Below are positions 52,981-61,671 of a stretch of 64,000 nucleotides of DNA, one piece after another. Each line of letters starts with the position of its first letter. Positions within the stretch are counted from its first letter, which is position 1. The notes beneath the pieces were generated by a model. The model saw only the letters and a program-made list of their open reading frames with translations. It did not search any database and was not told the DNA's origin. The position numbers and the translations under genes are program-made. The stretch spans positions 1 through 64,000 of the forward strand of contig JAFWJN010000024.1 of the NCBI GenBank assembly GCA_017514685.1, given 5' to 3'. Origin of the DNA: Clostridia bacterium (GTDB taxonomy: Bacteria > Bacillota > Clostridia > Christensenellales > CAG-138).

Positions 52981-53025
52981 AAAAAGCAAAAAGCAAACAT
53001 TCCCGTGCCATTACCGGCACGGGAA
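52981..53025 (-). terminator. Terminator of the lipid kinase gene
   Basis: On the minus strand, TTCCCGTGCC/GGCACGGGAA around a 6-base loop (53000-53025) is followed by a T-rich tract with TGTTTGCTTTTTGCTTTTT. Confidence 0.82.
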
Positions 53026-53041
53026 CATGTATTTGATTGGT

Positions 53042-53938
53042 TCAGCTTCTCAGCTGCAGGAACTTCGGGATCGGCTTGATCGTCACATCGGAATAGGCAC
53101 CGGACGCTTCCCCGTCCAGAGCCCACTCGAGCGGCTCAGACGTTTCCACGCGGACTTCCTTCGCCTGAACAAGTTCCAGAAGCGGTGAGGAATAATCCTT
53201 ATCGAAAAGTCCGGAAACGATCTCCTCCAGGTCGATCAGATCCTCCGGCATCCGGATCAGCAGCAGTTCGAACTTTCCGTCCGACATGTCCACCAGGTTG
53301 TCTGGAAGCGTCAGCGTAGCGCCAACCGTATTGGTGTTACAGACTGCGCCGAACACAAAATCGTCTTCATAGACCTTTCCGTCCGCCGTGATCTTCGCCC
53401 GGATCGGCCGGATCTGCGCCAGTTCCCAGAACCCGCTCATGATATAGGCTGCGTGTCCCACTGCGTTTTTCAGGTTCTGGTCCGTATTGTAGGAAACTCC
53501 GGAAAAAGCGCCGAACGCCGCTACATATACAAAGCATTTTTTGTCGAACTGTCCGATATCATATGCCGAGATAGCGCCGGTCGCCGCGTTTTTCGCGGCG
53601 GTCTGGATGTCCAGGGAAAGATTGTGAGCGTTCGCAAAATCGTTTGTGCTTCCGCAAGGGATGTACCCGATCGGTTTTTTCAGTCCGATCGACGCCAGTC
53701 CCGTGATCGTTTCATTGATCGTGCCGTCTCCTCCGGCGCATACAATCAGATTGTAGTCTTTCGCGTAGCGGACGGCAAAATCCGTCGCTTCCCCGCGTTC
53801 CCCCGTCACCATTGTCGTTACGGAGTATCCTTCCTCCATAAAGGATCGGATGACGTCCGTCAGTGCCGGAAGGATCACCTTTTTTCCCGAAACCGGATTG
53901 ACGATCAGAAGCAGTTTCCGGTTCAATTCTTTGATCAT
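53042..53938 (-). CDS. Diacylglycerol kinase-family lipid kinase
   Basis: A 298-residue cytoplasmic lipid kinase of the DagK/YegS type. Motifs are LLLIVNPVSGKK at the start, the nucleotide-binding VCAGGDGTINETI near residue 66 and IPCGSTNDFAN near 93. The C-terminal beta part ends with LEWALDGEASGAYSDVTIKP. It would phosphorylate diacylglycerol, returning it to phospholipid synthesis, for example after lipoteichoic acid assembly. It is a single gene with its own promoter, divergent from the ExbB-like gene. Confidence 0.9.
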   Translation of the reverse strand: MIKELNRKLLLIVNPVSGKKVILPALTDVIRSFMEEGYSVTTMVTGERGEATDFAVRYAKDYNLIVCAGGDGTINETITGLASIGLKKPIGYIPCGSTNDFANAHNLSLDIQTAAKNAATGAISAYDIGQFDKKCFVYVAAFGAFSGVSYNTDQNLKNAVGHAAYIMSGFWELAQIRPIRAKITADGKVYEDDFVFGAVCNTNTVGATLTLPDNLVDMSDGKFELLLIRMPEDLIDLEEIVSGLFDKDYSSPLLELVQAKEVRVETSEPLEWALDGEASGAYSDVTIKPIPKFLQLRS

Positions 53939-53974
53939 ACCTGAGTCTCTTTTCCAATGATAGAAATCGCTTTC

Positions 53975-54003
53975 ATTATAAAGAGAGAATTTCCGTATTT
54001 CAA
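53975..54003 (-). promoter_or_regulatory. Promoter of the lipid kinase gene
   Basis: On the minus strand, TTGAAA (53998-54003), a 17-base spacer and TATAAT (53975-53980). Confidence 0.75.
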
Positions 54004-54060
54004 GAGCCGGCTGGTGAAGTTGTTGTGAACTTCCAAAAACCTGCCGAGCTCATATTTCGG

Positions 54061-54089
54061 TTGAATTCTTCCCGTATTTCATATATAAT
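54061..54089 (+). promoter_or_regulatory. Promoter of the ExbB/ExbD-like trio
   Basis: TTGAAT (54061-54066), a 17-base spacer and consensus TATAAT (54084-54089). The gene starts 23 bases later with a TTGGAGGATGG site. Confidence 0.75.
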
Positions 54090-54111
54090 TGAGTTATTGG
54101 AGGATGGTCCT

Positions 54112-54636
54112 ATGACAGTACTGAAAGTCATTGCAAAAAATCTGATCGGGTATGATCTTCTGATCTTTATCATCGCGGCGCTGAACGGCTGGTTCTTTTA
54201 CATTTCTCACCGCAGGGCGAACGATCTGTACAAGAAACTGAGGCTTGTGATCTTTCTTCCGCTGCAGCCGCTGGACGGAAAAACGATCAAAACCGTCTCG
54301 CATACCTACCAGCTGGAAGACTTTGTCAGAATGCGCGAACGCGCGGAAAGCGACTACGCGATCTTCACGAACCTGACCGCGATCTTCCCTCTTCTGGGGA
54401 TCCTCGGAACGGTCATCTCCCTTTTGCCGATGGTCGCGGACATGGCAAACCTGCAGGGAAACTTTTTTGCCGCTCTGACTTCCACTTTCTGGGGCCTGGT
54501 CTTTGCGATCGGATTCAAGGTCTGCGACTCGTTCCTGTCCTCCCGGATGGAAGACAACGATAAAAACGTCAATCTGCTTCTGTCTCGCGTGCAGACTGAA
54601 CCGCCCAAAGAACAAAGTCTGGAGAAGATCCAATGA
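54112..54636 (+). CDS. ExbB/TolQ/MotA-like proton channel subunit
   Basis: A 174-residue membrane protein with the three-helix layout of ExbB/TolQ. Helix 1 is near residues 13-33 (YDLLIFIIAALNGWFFYISH). A cytoplasmic loop of about 50 residues follows. Helices 2 and 3 lie at about 87-145, with the conserved-type stretch NLTAIFPLLGILGTVISLLP. The ATG at 54112 has a TTGGAGGATGG site; an in-frame start 87 bases upstream would precede the promoter. The next gene overlaps its stop as ATGA and encodes the matching ExbD-like partner. It probably forms a proton-driven motor or energiser. No TonB-dependent receptor or outer-membrane gene is visible, so the driven process in this likely monoderm cell is unknown. 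Confidence 0.85.
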   Translation: MTVLKVIAKNLIGYDLLIFIIAALNGWFFYISHRRANDLYKKLRLVIFLPLQPLDGKTIKTVSHTYQLEDFVRMRERAESDYAIFTNLTAIFPLLGILGTVISLLPMVADMANLQGNFFAALTSTFWGLVFAIGFKVCDSFLSSRMEDNDKNVNLLLSRVQTEPPKEQSLEKIQ

Positions 54637-55181
54637 AAAAGCGGCAGATCCTCGTCGAACTGACTCCTCTGCTGGACGTCATTCTGATCATGCTGTTCGT
54701 GCTGCTGGTCTTTTCCAAGTCACAGGTTGACGATTCGGTCAGCGCAGCCGAACAGGCACAGAGCGAATCTGCCTTGCTGCAGAAAGAGCTGGCTCTTACG
54801 CAGGACGCGCTGCACACGCTGCAGCGGCATGAGCGGACGCTGGATGTGGTCGATGAGCAGAGCCTGCTTCTGACGGTTTCCCTGGAAGACGGACCGGTCA
54901 GAAGGATCCGGATCGAAAGTGAAGACGGCATTGAGACCTTCCTCGCGCTCGATTCCCAGCGGAGCAGAGAAGCCGCGGAACGTTTCCACGCTCTTCTGAT
55001 GGACCGGATCGACGGCTGGGAAAATGAAAGCATCTTTTTAGTGTTCCAGTATGACCGGAACACGATCTATCATTCCGAATACGAACTGATCTCCGGCGTG
55101 ATCATGGCATTAAAACCCGAACTTGCCGAAGAAGGATATCACCTCAATCTGATCGAACTGGATATTCAAAAGGAGAACTGA
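54633..55181 (+). CDS. ExbD/TolR-like subunit with coiled-coil stalk
   Basis: A 182-residue protein with a single N-terminal helix, QILVELTPLLDVILIMLFVL. Its Asp15 matches the proton-carrying Asp of ExbD/TolR/MotB. A 30-residue coiled coil follows (SALLQKELALTQDALHTLQR), longer than normal ExbD. The C-terminal extracellular domain (LLLTVSLEDGPVRRIRI...; YHSEYELISGVIMALKPELA) can be read as an ExbD-type fold with an insert. The start overlaps the ExbB-like stop by 4 bases, so the two are made together. Confidence 0.82.
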   Translation: MKKRQILVELTPLLDVILIMLFVLLVFSKSQVDDSVSAAEQAQSESALLQKELALTQDALHTLQRHERTLDVVDEQSLLLTVSLEDGPVRRIRIESEDGIETFLALDSQRSREAAERFHALLMDRIDGWENESIFLVFQYDRNTIYHSEYELISGVIMALKPELAEEGYHLNLIELDIQKEN

Positions 55182-55183
55182 CC

Positions 55184-55651
55184 ATGGAAGAAAAGAAAAC
55201 AAGAAACAAGAAAAAGCATACCGGCAGGAATGTCACGATCGGCGCGGCAGCCGCGCTCCTTCTTCTGCTCGGCGGATACATGGGATTCGGTCAGGGACTC
55301 GGTCTCGGCGCCGGCAACACGATCCTTCCGAATGAAAGCGCGACCAAATCCGACGCTTCTACCCAGGCAGTGGTCACAAGCGCTCCCGAGCCTGTTGTAA
55401 CGGAAGTTCCCGCAACGCAGGAACCGGAAGCGGAACCCGAAAACAATACCATCGTCATCTCCGTTTCGGAGAGCAAAGTCCTGATCGACGGTGAAGAAGT
55501 CGACCTTGCATCGATCGAATCCGCACTGAAGGGAGTCGTGACCGATGGCAAGCAGGTTCAGCTGAAAGACGATCACGCGATCAAAGCCACATATGACGCG
55601 GTGGTCTCCGCGCTGCAAAAACTCGATATCCCGTTTGTCACGGGCGACTGA
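55184..55651 (+). CDS. Single-pass protein with ExbD-like extracellular domain
   Basis: A 155-residue protein with a basic N-terminus, one hydrophobic helix (VTIGAAAALLLLLGGYMGFG), a Pro/Glu/Thr-rich linker of about 45 residues and a C-terminal domain. That domain, IVISVSESKVLIDGEEVDLA...ALKGVVTDGKQVQLKDDHAIKATYDAVVSALQKLDI, matches the beta-alpha-beta pattern of the ExbD/TolR periplasmic fold. It lacks the membrane Asp of the preceding gene. It begins 2 bases after that gene, so a three-part complex is likely. It could be a second stator-like part or a force-transmitting arm in place of TonB. Confidence 0.75.
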   Translation: MEEKKTRNKKKHTGRNVTIGAAAALLLLLGGYMGFGQGLGLGAGNTILPNESATKSDASTQAVVTSAPEPVVTEVPATQEPEAEPENNTIVISVSESKVLIDGEEVDLASIESALKGVVTDGKQVQLKDDHAIKATYDAVVSALQKLDIPFVTGD

Positions 55652-55667
55652 TCCCAAAAATAACAGT

Positions 55668-55704
55668 CCGGCCTGCGCTGTTTTTTCAGCGAGGCCGGTT
55701 TTTT
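55668..55704. terminator. Terminator of the ExbB/ExbD-like operon
   Basis: CCGGCCT-G-CGCTG pairs with CAGCG-A-GGCCGG, followed by TTTTTT on the plus strand. The convergent MFS gene ends 11 bases further, and the minus strand is also T-rich beyond it. Confidence 0.87.
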
Positions 55705-55714
55705 CATGTTCTAT

Positions 55715-57034
55715 TTAAGCTGCCTGTTTCTTCCTTGTCGCCGTCAGATATACCGCAAGGGCGATCATGACGATCAGGAGCACGATCAGGGCAACCAGGA
55801 AAATATCCGCGCTCGGCAAAAACGAGGTCGTTCCGTCATTGTTCAGGATGGTCGGAGCGTCCTTCAGTACCGCTGCGCCGATCTGCGGACCGATAATGCC
55901 GGGGATCAGTACCTGGGAAAGAATCCTCAGCCCCTGGAAGCGTCCGGCCATGTGCTCCGGCGTATAGTTCCTCAGCTGGGTTCCGAACACCGCCATGCCG
56001 GAAAGATATCCGGACATCATAAGGAGCGAACCGAGGAAGACCGGGATCTTCATGGCAAGTCCTTCCGCGGGGATAACGGCAGGCACCAGGTACAGAAGAA
56101 TGTATCCGAGGGCAAGCATTCCCAGAGCCAGCAGGACCATTTTCCGGAATCCGTGCTTATCGGTCAGCCTTCCGAATACCGCCGTCACGCCGGCCGCCAG
56201 TATGATCGCGGGCGCCATGATGAGCACGTAGTCCGCCATGCCGAGCGTCTGCTCATAGTAGATGATCAGATACGGCATATAGATCTGAATGGAGATGGAA
56301 AAAATCATGTACGCGATCATGGAAAGATACAGTTTTCCGTTGCTTTTGATCACATCCGGTCTCAGCCCGTACAGGATCGTCGCAAAGTATCCGAGATTGT
56401 CCGGATTCTTGACGGGAGGCTCTTCCACGATCCAGAATCCCAAAATACCGATCAGAAGGACCACTCCCCCGATGATCATGTAGATCACGGTCCAGCTTGA
56501 GGCTTTGTCCAGATCGAATCCCATGAACCCGCCGAACACCACCAGAACGGAGATCAGGGGCATCATGGAATTGAGGCCTTCCGCCGCGCCGCGGTTGTGC
56601 TCATCCGTAGAGTCGGTCAGCCATGCATTGAACGCGGCGTCGTTCGCGGTAGATCCGAAAAACGTCATGACGCAGTCCATGATGATCACCAGGCTGACCC
56701 CGATGGATGCCGCGCTGACTGCCGATCCGAAAACAGCGGAGATATAATCCGCGCGGATCAGGGCAAAGCTTAAAATTGAGATGCCCCAAGCGATATAGCC
56801 AACGCACATGAGAAGCTTGCGCTTCCCGATCTTGTCGGACAGTGCGCCCATCAGGATCGTCGTCACCGTCGCCGCGATCGCGCTTGCCGTTACCATGAGG
56901 GCGATCTCGGAAGCCGAGGCATGAAACATCTTGTAAATGAACACGTTAAAGTACATGTTCTCCACAACCCAAGCGATCTGACCCGTCAGGGAAAAAATCA
57001 GAAGAGTTGCCCAGAATTTACCGTTTTTGCGCAT
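55715..57034 (-). CDS. MFS transporter
   Basis: A 439-residue permease with twelve hydrophobic segments. The loop between helices 2 and 3 has GALSDKIGKRKLLM, the MFS signature, and a second copy GRLTDKHGFRKMVL lies in the C-terminal half. It is of the sugar/cation type, similar to SLC45/GPH members (AAFNAWLTDSTDEHNRG). The ATG at 57034 is preferred over one 72 bases upstream because it has an ACAGGAG site six bases away. The longer form (463 residues) cannot be excluded. It is transcribed alone and its substrate is unknown. Confidence 0.85.
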   Translation of the reverse strand: MRKNGKFWATLLIFSLTGQIAWVVENMYFNVFIYKMFHASASEIALMVTASAIAATVTTILMGALSDKIGKRKLLMCVGYIAWGISILSFALIRADYISAVFGSAVSAASIGVSLVIIMDCVMTFFGSTANDAAFNAWLTDSTDEHNRGAAEGLNSMMPLISVLVVFGGFMGFDLDKASSWTVIYMIIGGVVLLIGILGFWIVEEPPVKNPDNLGYFATILYGLRPDVIKSNGKLYLSMIAYMIFSISIQIYMPYLIIYYEQTLGMADYVLIMAPAIILAAGVTAVFGRLTDKHGFRKMVLLALGMLALGYILLYLVPAVIPAEGLAMKIPVFLGSLLMMSGYLSGMAVFGTQLRNYTPEHMAGRFQGLRILSQVLIPGIIGPQIGAAVLKDAPTILNNDGTTSFLPSADIFLVALIVLLIVMIALAVYLTATRKKQAA

Positions 57035-57130
57035 AGCATGCTCCTGTTTCGTTACAGGTTCTTTATTCAGAACCGTTTTTCTGTATTTTATCACAGCTTC
57101 CGCCATCCTGCATCTGTTTTCTTCTCTTTA

Positions 57131-57601
57131 TTACGAACGGATATCGCTTCTCATAATCCCTTTTCTGATTTTACCGATTGCCATATGAACGCTTCTGTAA
57201 ACGGTTGTCTTTGAAACGCCATCCCGGACTGCAATCTCCCGGAATGTCTTCTGTTCATAGAGATAAGCTTCCAGCCTTCTTTTGTCCGTAAAATTCAACC
57301 GTTCCATCTCCCTCATCACCGCATCGACCTCCTCTTTTTGCTGTTCCTCTTCCAAATAAAGATTCAAAGCCATCTGTTCCATTCTTTTCCGGCTGACCGT
57401 GTCTGCATTCCTGTTGATCAAATACCGATCTCTCCGGCTGTTTTCCTTTCTTTGCATCTGCTTCTGTTCATGAAAGAATTTTGCAAGCTTTGGATCATAC
57501 GGCATGGAAATTAGGATCTTTCGATAGGCTTTTTCATCCTCAATCGTGAACAATGTCCAGTCATACTCTGTCGCAGCTTCATAATCAACTTCTTTTTTCA
57601 T
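57131..57601 (-). CDS. Sigma-70 region 4-like helix-turn-helix protein
   Basis: A 156-residue cytoplasmic protein. The last 60 residues, LNFTDKRRLEAYLYEQKTFR then EIAVRDGVSKTTVYRSVHMA, form a sigma region-4-type helix-turn-helix. The preceding region is helical, with a charged KRMEQMALNLYLEEEQQKEE stretch. It lacks sigma region 2, so it is not a complete sigma factor. Such proteins appear as regulators in phage- or plasmid-derived segments. The ATG at 57601 has an AAGGGAG site. No target is visible. Confidence 0.78.
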   Translation of the reverse strand: MKKEVDYEAATEYDWTLFTIEDEKAYRKILISMPYDPKLAKFFHEQKQMQRKENSRRDRYLINRNADTVSRKRMEQMALNLYLEEEQQKEEVDAVMREMERLNFTDKRRLEAYLYEQKTFREIAVRDGVSKTTVYRSVHMAIGKIRKGIMRSDIRS

Positions 57602-57616
57602 GCTTTCTCCCTTCAT

Positions 57617-57983
57617 CCGATACCGGATGAGGGATGAAAAAGAAGTCCTGTCTGGCGCAGAAGGCGCAGTGGGATCAGCCGGGAGCGTTGTTTTCGTTTC
57701 TCTCCCGTCTTCATCATCCCTCGCCCTTAATGCATGTCAGGCACCGGATTAATATTATTGAAGTGTTTTCCACTTCTCGGGAGTATTCTAACAAAGAAGG
57801 TTCCCTTCTGTATGGACATGGCATGTCCAGTTTTTACGGTGTTTTTATCAATAAGAACGAACAAAATTGAAATTTGGCTGATTGTATGGTATCATAATTA
57901 ATAATTCAAACAATGTTGAATCAAAATTAATCCCTGCTCTTAGGAATGTTCTTTATATTTTTCAAGAGAAGCGAGGTTGAAGG
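57617..57983. other. AT-rich intergenic region with no clear gene
   Basis: It holds a small hairpin GAAGTG/CACTTC (57760-57776) and the promoter of the downstream lipoprotein. A 78-codon open frame at 57634-57870 has no family signal and an improbable composition, so I do not call it. Confidence 0.6.
57867..57895 (+). promoter_or_regulatory. Predicted promoter of the AT-rich repeat lipoprotein
   Basis: TTGAAA (57867-57872), a 17-base spacer and TATCAT (57890-57895). The resulting leader would be about 80 bases. Confidence 0.6.
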
Positions 57984-59813
57984 ATGAAAAGAATCATACA
58001 TGCTTTTAGGGTGCTCATTTTCATATTTTTATCTTTTGTTATGTTCGGATGTGGTCTTTCTTATTCAAGCACCATGCAAACTGCAGCAAAGTCTGGCTCC
58101 TTCGGTCACGGAAGCAAATTCGCAGTTTACAACGCGGACAAAGATGAATTTATCCAAGAGTATATTTCAGAAGATCTCCTTGCTAAAAAGCCGGAAGACG
58201 TAGGTGCTGTGCTACGTTTTTCCACAAGCAACGATGAAACACAATTTGTACTAACGGATGTTTCTAACGGTACTGAAATTGCTCAAATGACTATTCGCAC
58301 CCCTAGTCTCAAAGATGCATATACAACTACGAGAATAACACGATGGGTATTGGATGAATGGCGTTCCTACTATCAAAGTAATGCCATCCGGGAACATCTT
58401 GCGACTGAAGAAGCTTTATCCTGTCAAAAACTGGCCATTTATTATCCTGAAACAGACAGGTTCGTATTAACCACGTCCAGCGGTTATATTCCTGATGATT
58501 ATGCAACTGGCAAACCGGAAGAAGTCGGTCTCTATGTGTCTATAGAAAAAAACGAAAACGTTGTTACAGAAGCTGGTCTCTATGATGCCCGTGGAAATCT
58601 GATTGCTAAGATGCCCTCCAATACTTTTGTTTCTACCTGGCTTAAGCAGCTGATGACCTCCTATTCCTTTGATAGAAATTTCTCAAGACAGTTGGAAAAC
58701 ACACCGATTGGTGGAGGAAATAAAATCGTCGGTCAAGATGTTGAAACCGGGTGGTATGTCGACACCCATATTCCAAAGAGCATTTTGGCATCTACTCCGG
58801 CAGAAATCGCACTTGTTGCTGTCATGCAGCAAGTGAATAGCAAAAATCCGAAAATCATTTTGATAAAGTTAGTGGATCCTGTCACAAGCAAAATCTTTTC
58901 TGATATAGTGATAGACGTTTCTGTTACAGATGAATTGAATGATTGGCTCAATTCCGAACTCAAAGCATACGTGACCAATCGTGACTTCCTTCACCAGTTA
59001 GAAAAATCTTCCCTTGGGGGTGGAGACAAGTTCATCGTCTTTGATGGAAAAACAGGACGATATAGCGATACCTTTATACCAGCGGATCTGATTGCAACTT
59101 CTCCGGAAGAAGTTGCCCTCACCGTTACAATTCAGCGGAGCAGCCATACAGTAACCGAGCAATATTCTCCTTTCGGTATGTACGGGGTCAGTGGTCAATC
59201 GGTTGAAATTAATCTGGAAGATATTACGGTTACTTTATTGGATCCTCTGACGAACAAGTTCTTTGCAGCAACTACAGTCAGTGCAAATCCTCCTTCCACA
59301 GTTAAACGAGGCGTTAATAAAGCATTTGCAAAAGTCGAGGCATCGCAGCTGGAGAAATGGTTCCGTACACAACTGGCGGCATTTCAGTATGACAGAAACT
59401 TCCGTCTTGAAGTGGAAAAAACACCCTTGGGTGGTGGAGATAAGTTTGTAGCTTTTGATCTGGAAACAGGCCGATATGTCGACACCTATCTTCCAAAGGA
59501 CCTGATTGCGTTTTCTCCAAAGGAAACTGCTCTTCTCGTGAACATAGAACGGAAGCATGAAACGAAAACTCAGCGATATGCCATAAGCGGTGCATATTTC
59601 TCCGGTACGGATGTAGTTATCGATTGTGAGATCGTTATGATTCAACTGCTGGATCCTGTTACGAATAAGTCTATTGCTACGACAACCGTGGAGGCTGAAC
59701 TACCATCCAGCATATCTGCCGGCATCAAGGAGTTATCTGTCACTGTTGAGGCATCACAAGTGGAAGAATGGCTCCGTACTCAACTAACGAAATATCTGTC
59801 CAAGAAACGTTAA
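57984..59813 (+). CDS. Repeat lipoprotein of unknown function, AT-rich
   Basis: A 609-residue lipoprotein. The signal peptide ends in VMFGC (Cys23). The body has about five repeat units built around GGG(D/N)K(F/I)V..D..TGRY.DT..P.DLIA.SP.E.AL.V.I, separated by segments with LLDPVTNK and QLEKW(F/L)RTQL. The last two or three units are clearest, and the first is degraded. No known domain is recognised; repeats of this kind suggest ligand or cell-wall binding. The text is visibly more AT-rich than the neighbours, with many AAA, TTT and ATT codons, so it may have been acquired laterally. It is transcribed alone. Confidence 0.85.
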   Translation: MKRIIHAFRVLIFIFLSFVMFGCGLSYSSTMQTAAKSGSFGHGSKFAVYNADKDEFIQEYISEDLLAKKPEDVGAVLRFSTSNDETQFVLTDVSNGTEIAQMTIRTPSLKDAYTTTRITRWVLDEWRSYYQSNAIREHLATEEALSCQKLAIYYPETDRFVLTTSSGYIPDDYATGKPEEVGLYVSIEKNENVVTEAGLYDARGNLIAKMPSNTFVSTWLKQLMTSYSFDRNFSRQLENTPIGGGNKIVGQDVETGWYVDTHIPKSILASTPAEIALVAVMQQVNSKNPKIILIKLVDPVTSKIFSDIVIDVSVTDELNDWLNSELKAYVTNRDFLHQLEKSSLGGGDKFIVFDGKTGRYSDTFIPADLIATSPEEVALTVTIQRSSHTVTEQYSPFGMYGVSGQSVEINLEDITVTLLDPLTNKFFAATTVSANPPSTVKRGVNKAFAKVEASQLEKWFRTQLAAFQYDRNFRLEVEKTPLGGGDKFVAFDLETGRYVDTYLPKDLIAFSPKETALLVNIERKHETKTQRYAISGAYFSGTDVVIDCEIVMIQLLDPVTNKSIATTTVEAELPSSISAGIKELSVTVEASQVEEWLRTQLTKYLSKKR

Positions 59814-59829
59814 TTTCTGAAATCACGCA

Positions 59830-59853
59830 AACAAGCCGCTTGTGGCGGCTTGT
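59830..59853. terminator. Terminator between the repeat lipoprotein and the ImmA/IrrE gene
   Basis: AACAAGCCGC/GCGGCTTGTT around TTGT, with a T-rich stretch (CTTGTTTGTCC) on the plus strand. It lies between two convergent genes. Confidence 0.7.
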
Positions 59854-59911
59854 TCTTGTTTGTCCTGTATTATAACGAACATACAGTTTTGTGCGACATT
59901 TCATGTCCGGG

Positions 59912-61639
59912 TTATTCTTCTTTTTTTGTCAGCGGTTTCAGACCGAGCTGTTTCAAAAACTCATTGCATTCATAGATCGACTTATAGGTCATGGTCTGCA
60001 GAATGATCTGATAAGCGGTATGCTCCATGGTTGCCGTAAACCGGTTCGGTGTTTTTTCCACCATGTTGTAGCTGAGAACTGAATGCAAGTGCAGTCCGAC
60101 GCACAACGCTACGGAAGACCCCATGGAGATGTTCTGATTCGGATCGGTCCGGTATCTGTGAATACTCTTTGCGCTGAGAAGCGATGCATCCGCAAGCCGC
60201 ATGTCCGTATACCGTTTCCGTTCCATATGTGCGGACAGTGTTCCGCAGAACGTTGCCGGAAGGTTCTGCATGATCTCGGTCAGTTCTTTCACGACCGCAG
60301 CGTTTTCCTTTGCTTCCGATCCTTTTAAAAAGATCATATCCTCTGTGTATCCACGGAAAAAGCCTTCTTTTGAACGGATCGGTCTGTGTTCCTGAACAAA
60401 CGCGAGGCAGCATTCTTCGCGGTTCTGCCTGGCCCGACGGGTCAGTCTCAGTTCTCCGTTTTCCGCCCGCTCCAGAAATCTTCTGTCCTTTATCACAAAA
60501 CATGACTCCGCATATACATATCTTCCGCTCGCGAGGGCTTTTTGAAACGCTTCATTTCTCTGATACTCGCAAAGAATCCGGCCCGGACTGATCTCGTACT
60601 GTTTCCGGTCCGTGTAGGTAAAAGCGAGTTTTGCGTTCTCGTATCCGAGTTCCATCAACCGGATCTTTGTCAGGGTTCTGGATGTCTGAAATCTTGCCGA
60701 GATCCGTTCGATCAGCCGTTCCATTTTCAGCTTCTCGGGAAGCTGATCCAGCCGCTCCAGCCACCAGTCGGCATATATTCTGGTTACAGATGCAGGAAGC
60801 AGCATCCTCGGTGCCAGCGAGTTTGCCTGCCATTCCATCAGGTCCCGGTCCGTTCTTCCGGTATATGTGCTTTCCGCCCTGGATCTTCTGCAGGCGATCA
60901 TTCCTCCGCTTCTTTGCAGTTCCTTTTCGCTGACAAAAGCGAACCTATGCAAAATCCAGTGCAGACATTCATGCAGGATCGTATTCCGGCTCTGTGCGTC
61001 CTCCCTTGCTCTGCAGTTGACCAGGATCGTTTTCCGTTTTATCGGGACGAACCTCGGTTCTTTTCCTTCTGTAAAGATACAGGCCGCAGCATCCGAAAAA
61101 AAGATCGCTCCGAGCAGTTCACGCTTCGGATCGATGCATTCATACCGGATTGTCAGTCCCAATCGTTTCGCAATGCTTTCCACCGGAACAGGTCCCGGAC
61201 GCATCAGTAAAAACGGGCAGAAGTACGCCAGCAGTTTCTCTGCCGTCCGGTCAAGGTCCTCCATCGGAATGACCGGTACCAGGCTGTCGGGGAGAGTCTT
61301 CGGAAGATCCGCGCTTCCGATATCCAGAAAGATTTCCCGGATCTTTACGGAACCGAATCCATCTTCCGCGCCGCTCCTTGCCGTGACCAGGCAAAGGGTA
61401 CTTCTGATGATCCCTCCTTTTTCCGTCACGCATTCCGCGGGTATTCCGATCAGCGCCGTTTCTCCTTCCGCACCGTAGATTCCTGCATGTTTCAGTTTTA
61501 TCCTGATCAGCCTCCGGCCGTCCTTTTCCACCGCTCCTTTCAGCGCCGCTCTGATATCCTTTTCAAACCGTTCCAAAAATAAATCCGAAAATGAACGCTG
61601 CTGTTCTTCACTCGGTATCGGCATACCATGTTCCAGCAT
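59912..61639 (-). CDS. ImmA/IrrE-family metallopeptidase with long flanking domains
   Basis: A 575-residue protein. The zinc-protease core has TILHECLHWILHR (HExxH) and, about 40 residues later, the family's MEWQANSLAPRMLLP segment, whose Glu is the likely third ligand. Typical ImmA/IrrE proteins are shorter than 300 residues. This one adds about 200 residues before the core and 300 after it. The tail includes DASLLSAKSIHRYRTDPNQN, which looks like a degenerate Cro-type helix-turn-helix. Relatives cleave a repressor to switch on stress or phage genes. It is the last gene of an operon with a Y-family polymerase and YolD. The ATG at 61639 has a GGGAG site nine bases upstream, better than the ATG nine bases further up. 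Confidence 0.83.
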   Translation of the reverse strand: MLEHGMPIPSEEQQRSFSDLFLERFEKDIRAALKGAVEKDGRRLIRIKLKHAGIYGAEGETALIGIPAECVTEKGGIIRSTLCLVTARSGAEDGFGSVKIREIFLDIGSADLPKTLPDSLVPVIPMEDLDRTAEKLLAYFCPFLLMRPGPVPVESIAKRLGLTIRYECIDPKRELLGAIFFSDAAACIFTEGKEPRFVPIKRKTILVNCRAREDAQSRNTILHECLHWILHRFAFVSEKELQRSGGMIACRRSRAESTYTGRTDRDLMEWQANSLAPRMLLPASVTRIYADWWLERLDQLPEKLKMERLIERISARFQTSRTLTKIRLMELGYENAKLAFTYTDRKQYEISPGRILCEYQRNEAFQKALASGRYVYAESCFVIKDRRFLERAENGELRLTRRARQNREECCLAFVQEHRPIRSKEGFFRGYTEDMIFLKGSEAKENAAVVKELTEIMQNLPATFCGTLSAHMERKRYTDMRLADASLLSAKSIHRYRTDPNQNISMGSSVALCVGLHLHSVLSYNMVEKTPNRFTATMEHTAYQIILQTMTYKSIYECNEFLKQLGLKPLTKKEE

Positions 61640-61671
61640 TTTTCTCATCTCCCTTCCGGGTTTTCTGTTGT

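Noticed and set aside
52981..52998. AAAAAGCAAAAAGCAAAC as another regulon site
   Set aside because: The GCAAA copies are 8 bp apart, not 20, and no -10 follows at the right distance. It is the T-tract of the lipid kinase terminator.
54112..55651. Zorya-type ZorAB defence system
   Set aside because: The channel protein is short without a long tail, no OmpA-like peptidoglycan-binding domain is seen, and no Zorya effector genes are adjacent.
57634..57870. Small gene of 78 codons
   Set aside because: No family, odd composition, and it runs over the promoter of the next gene.
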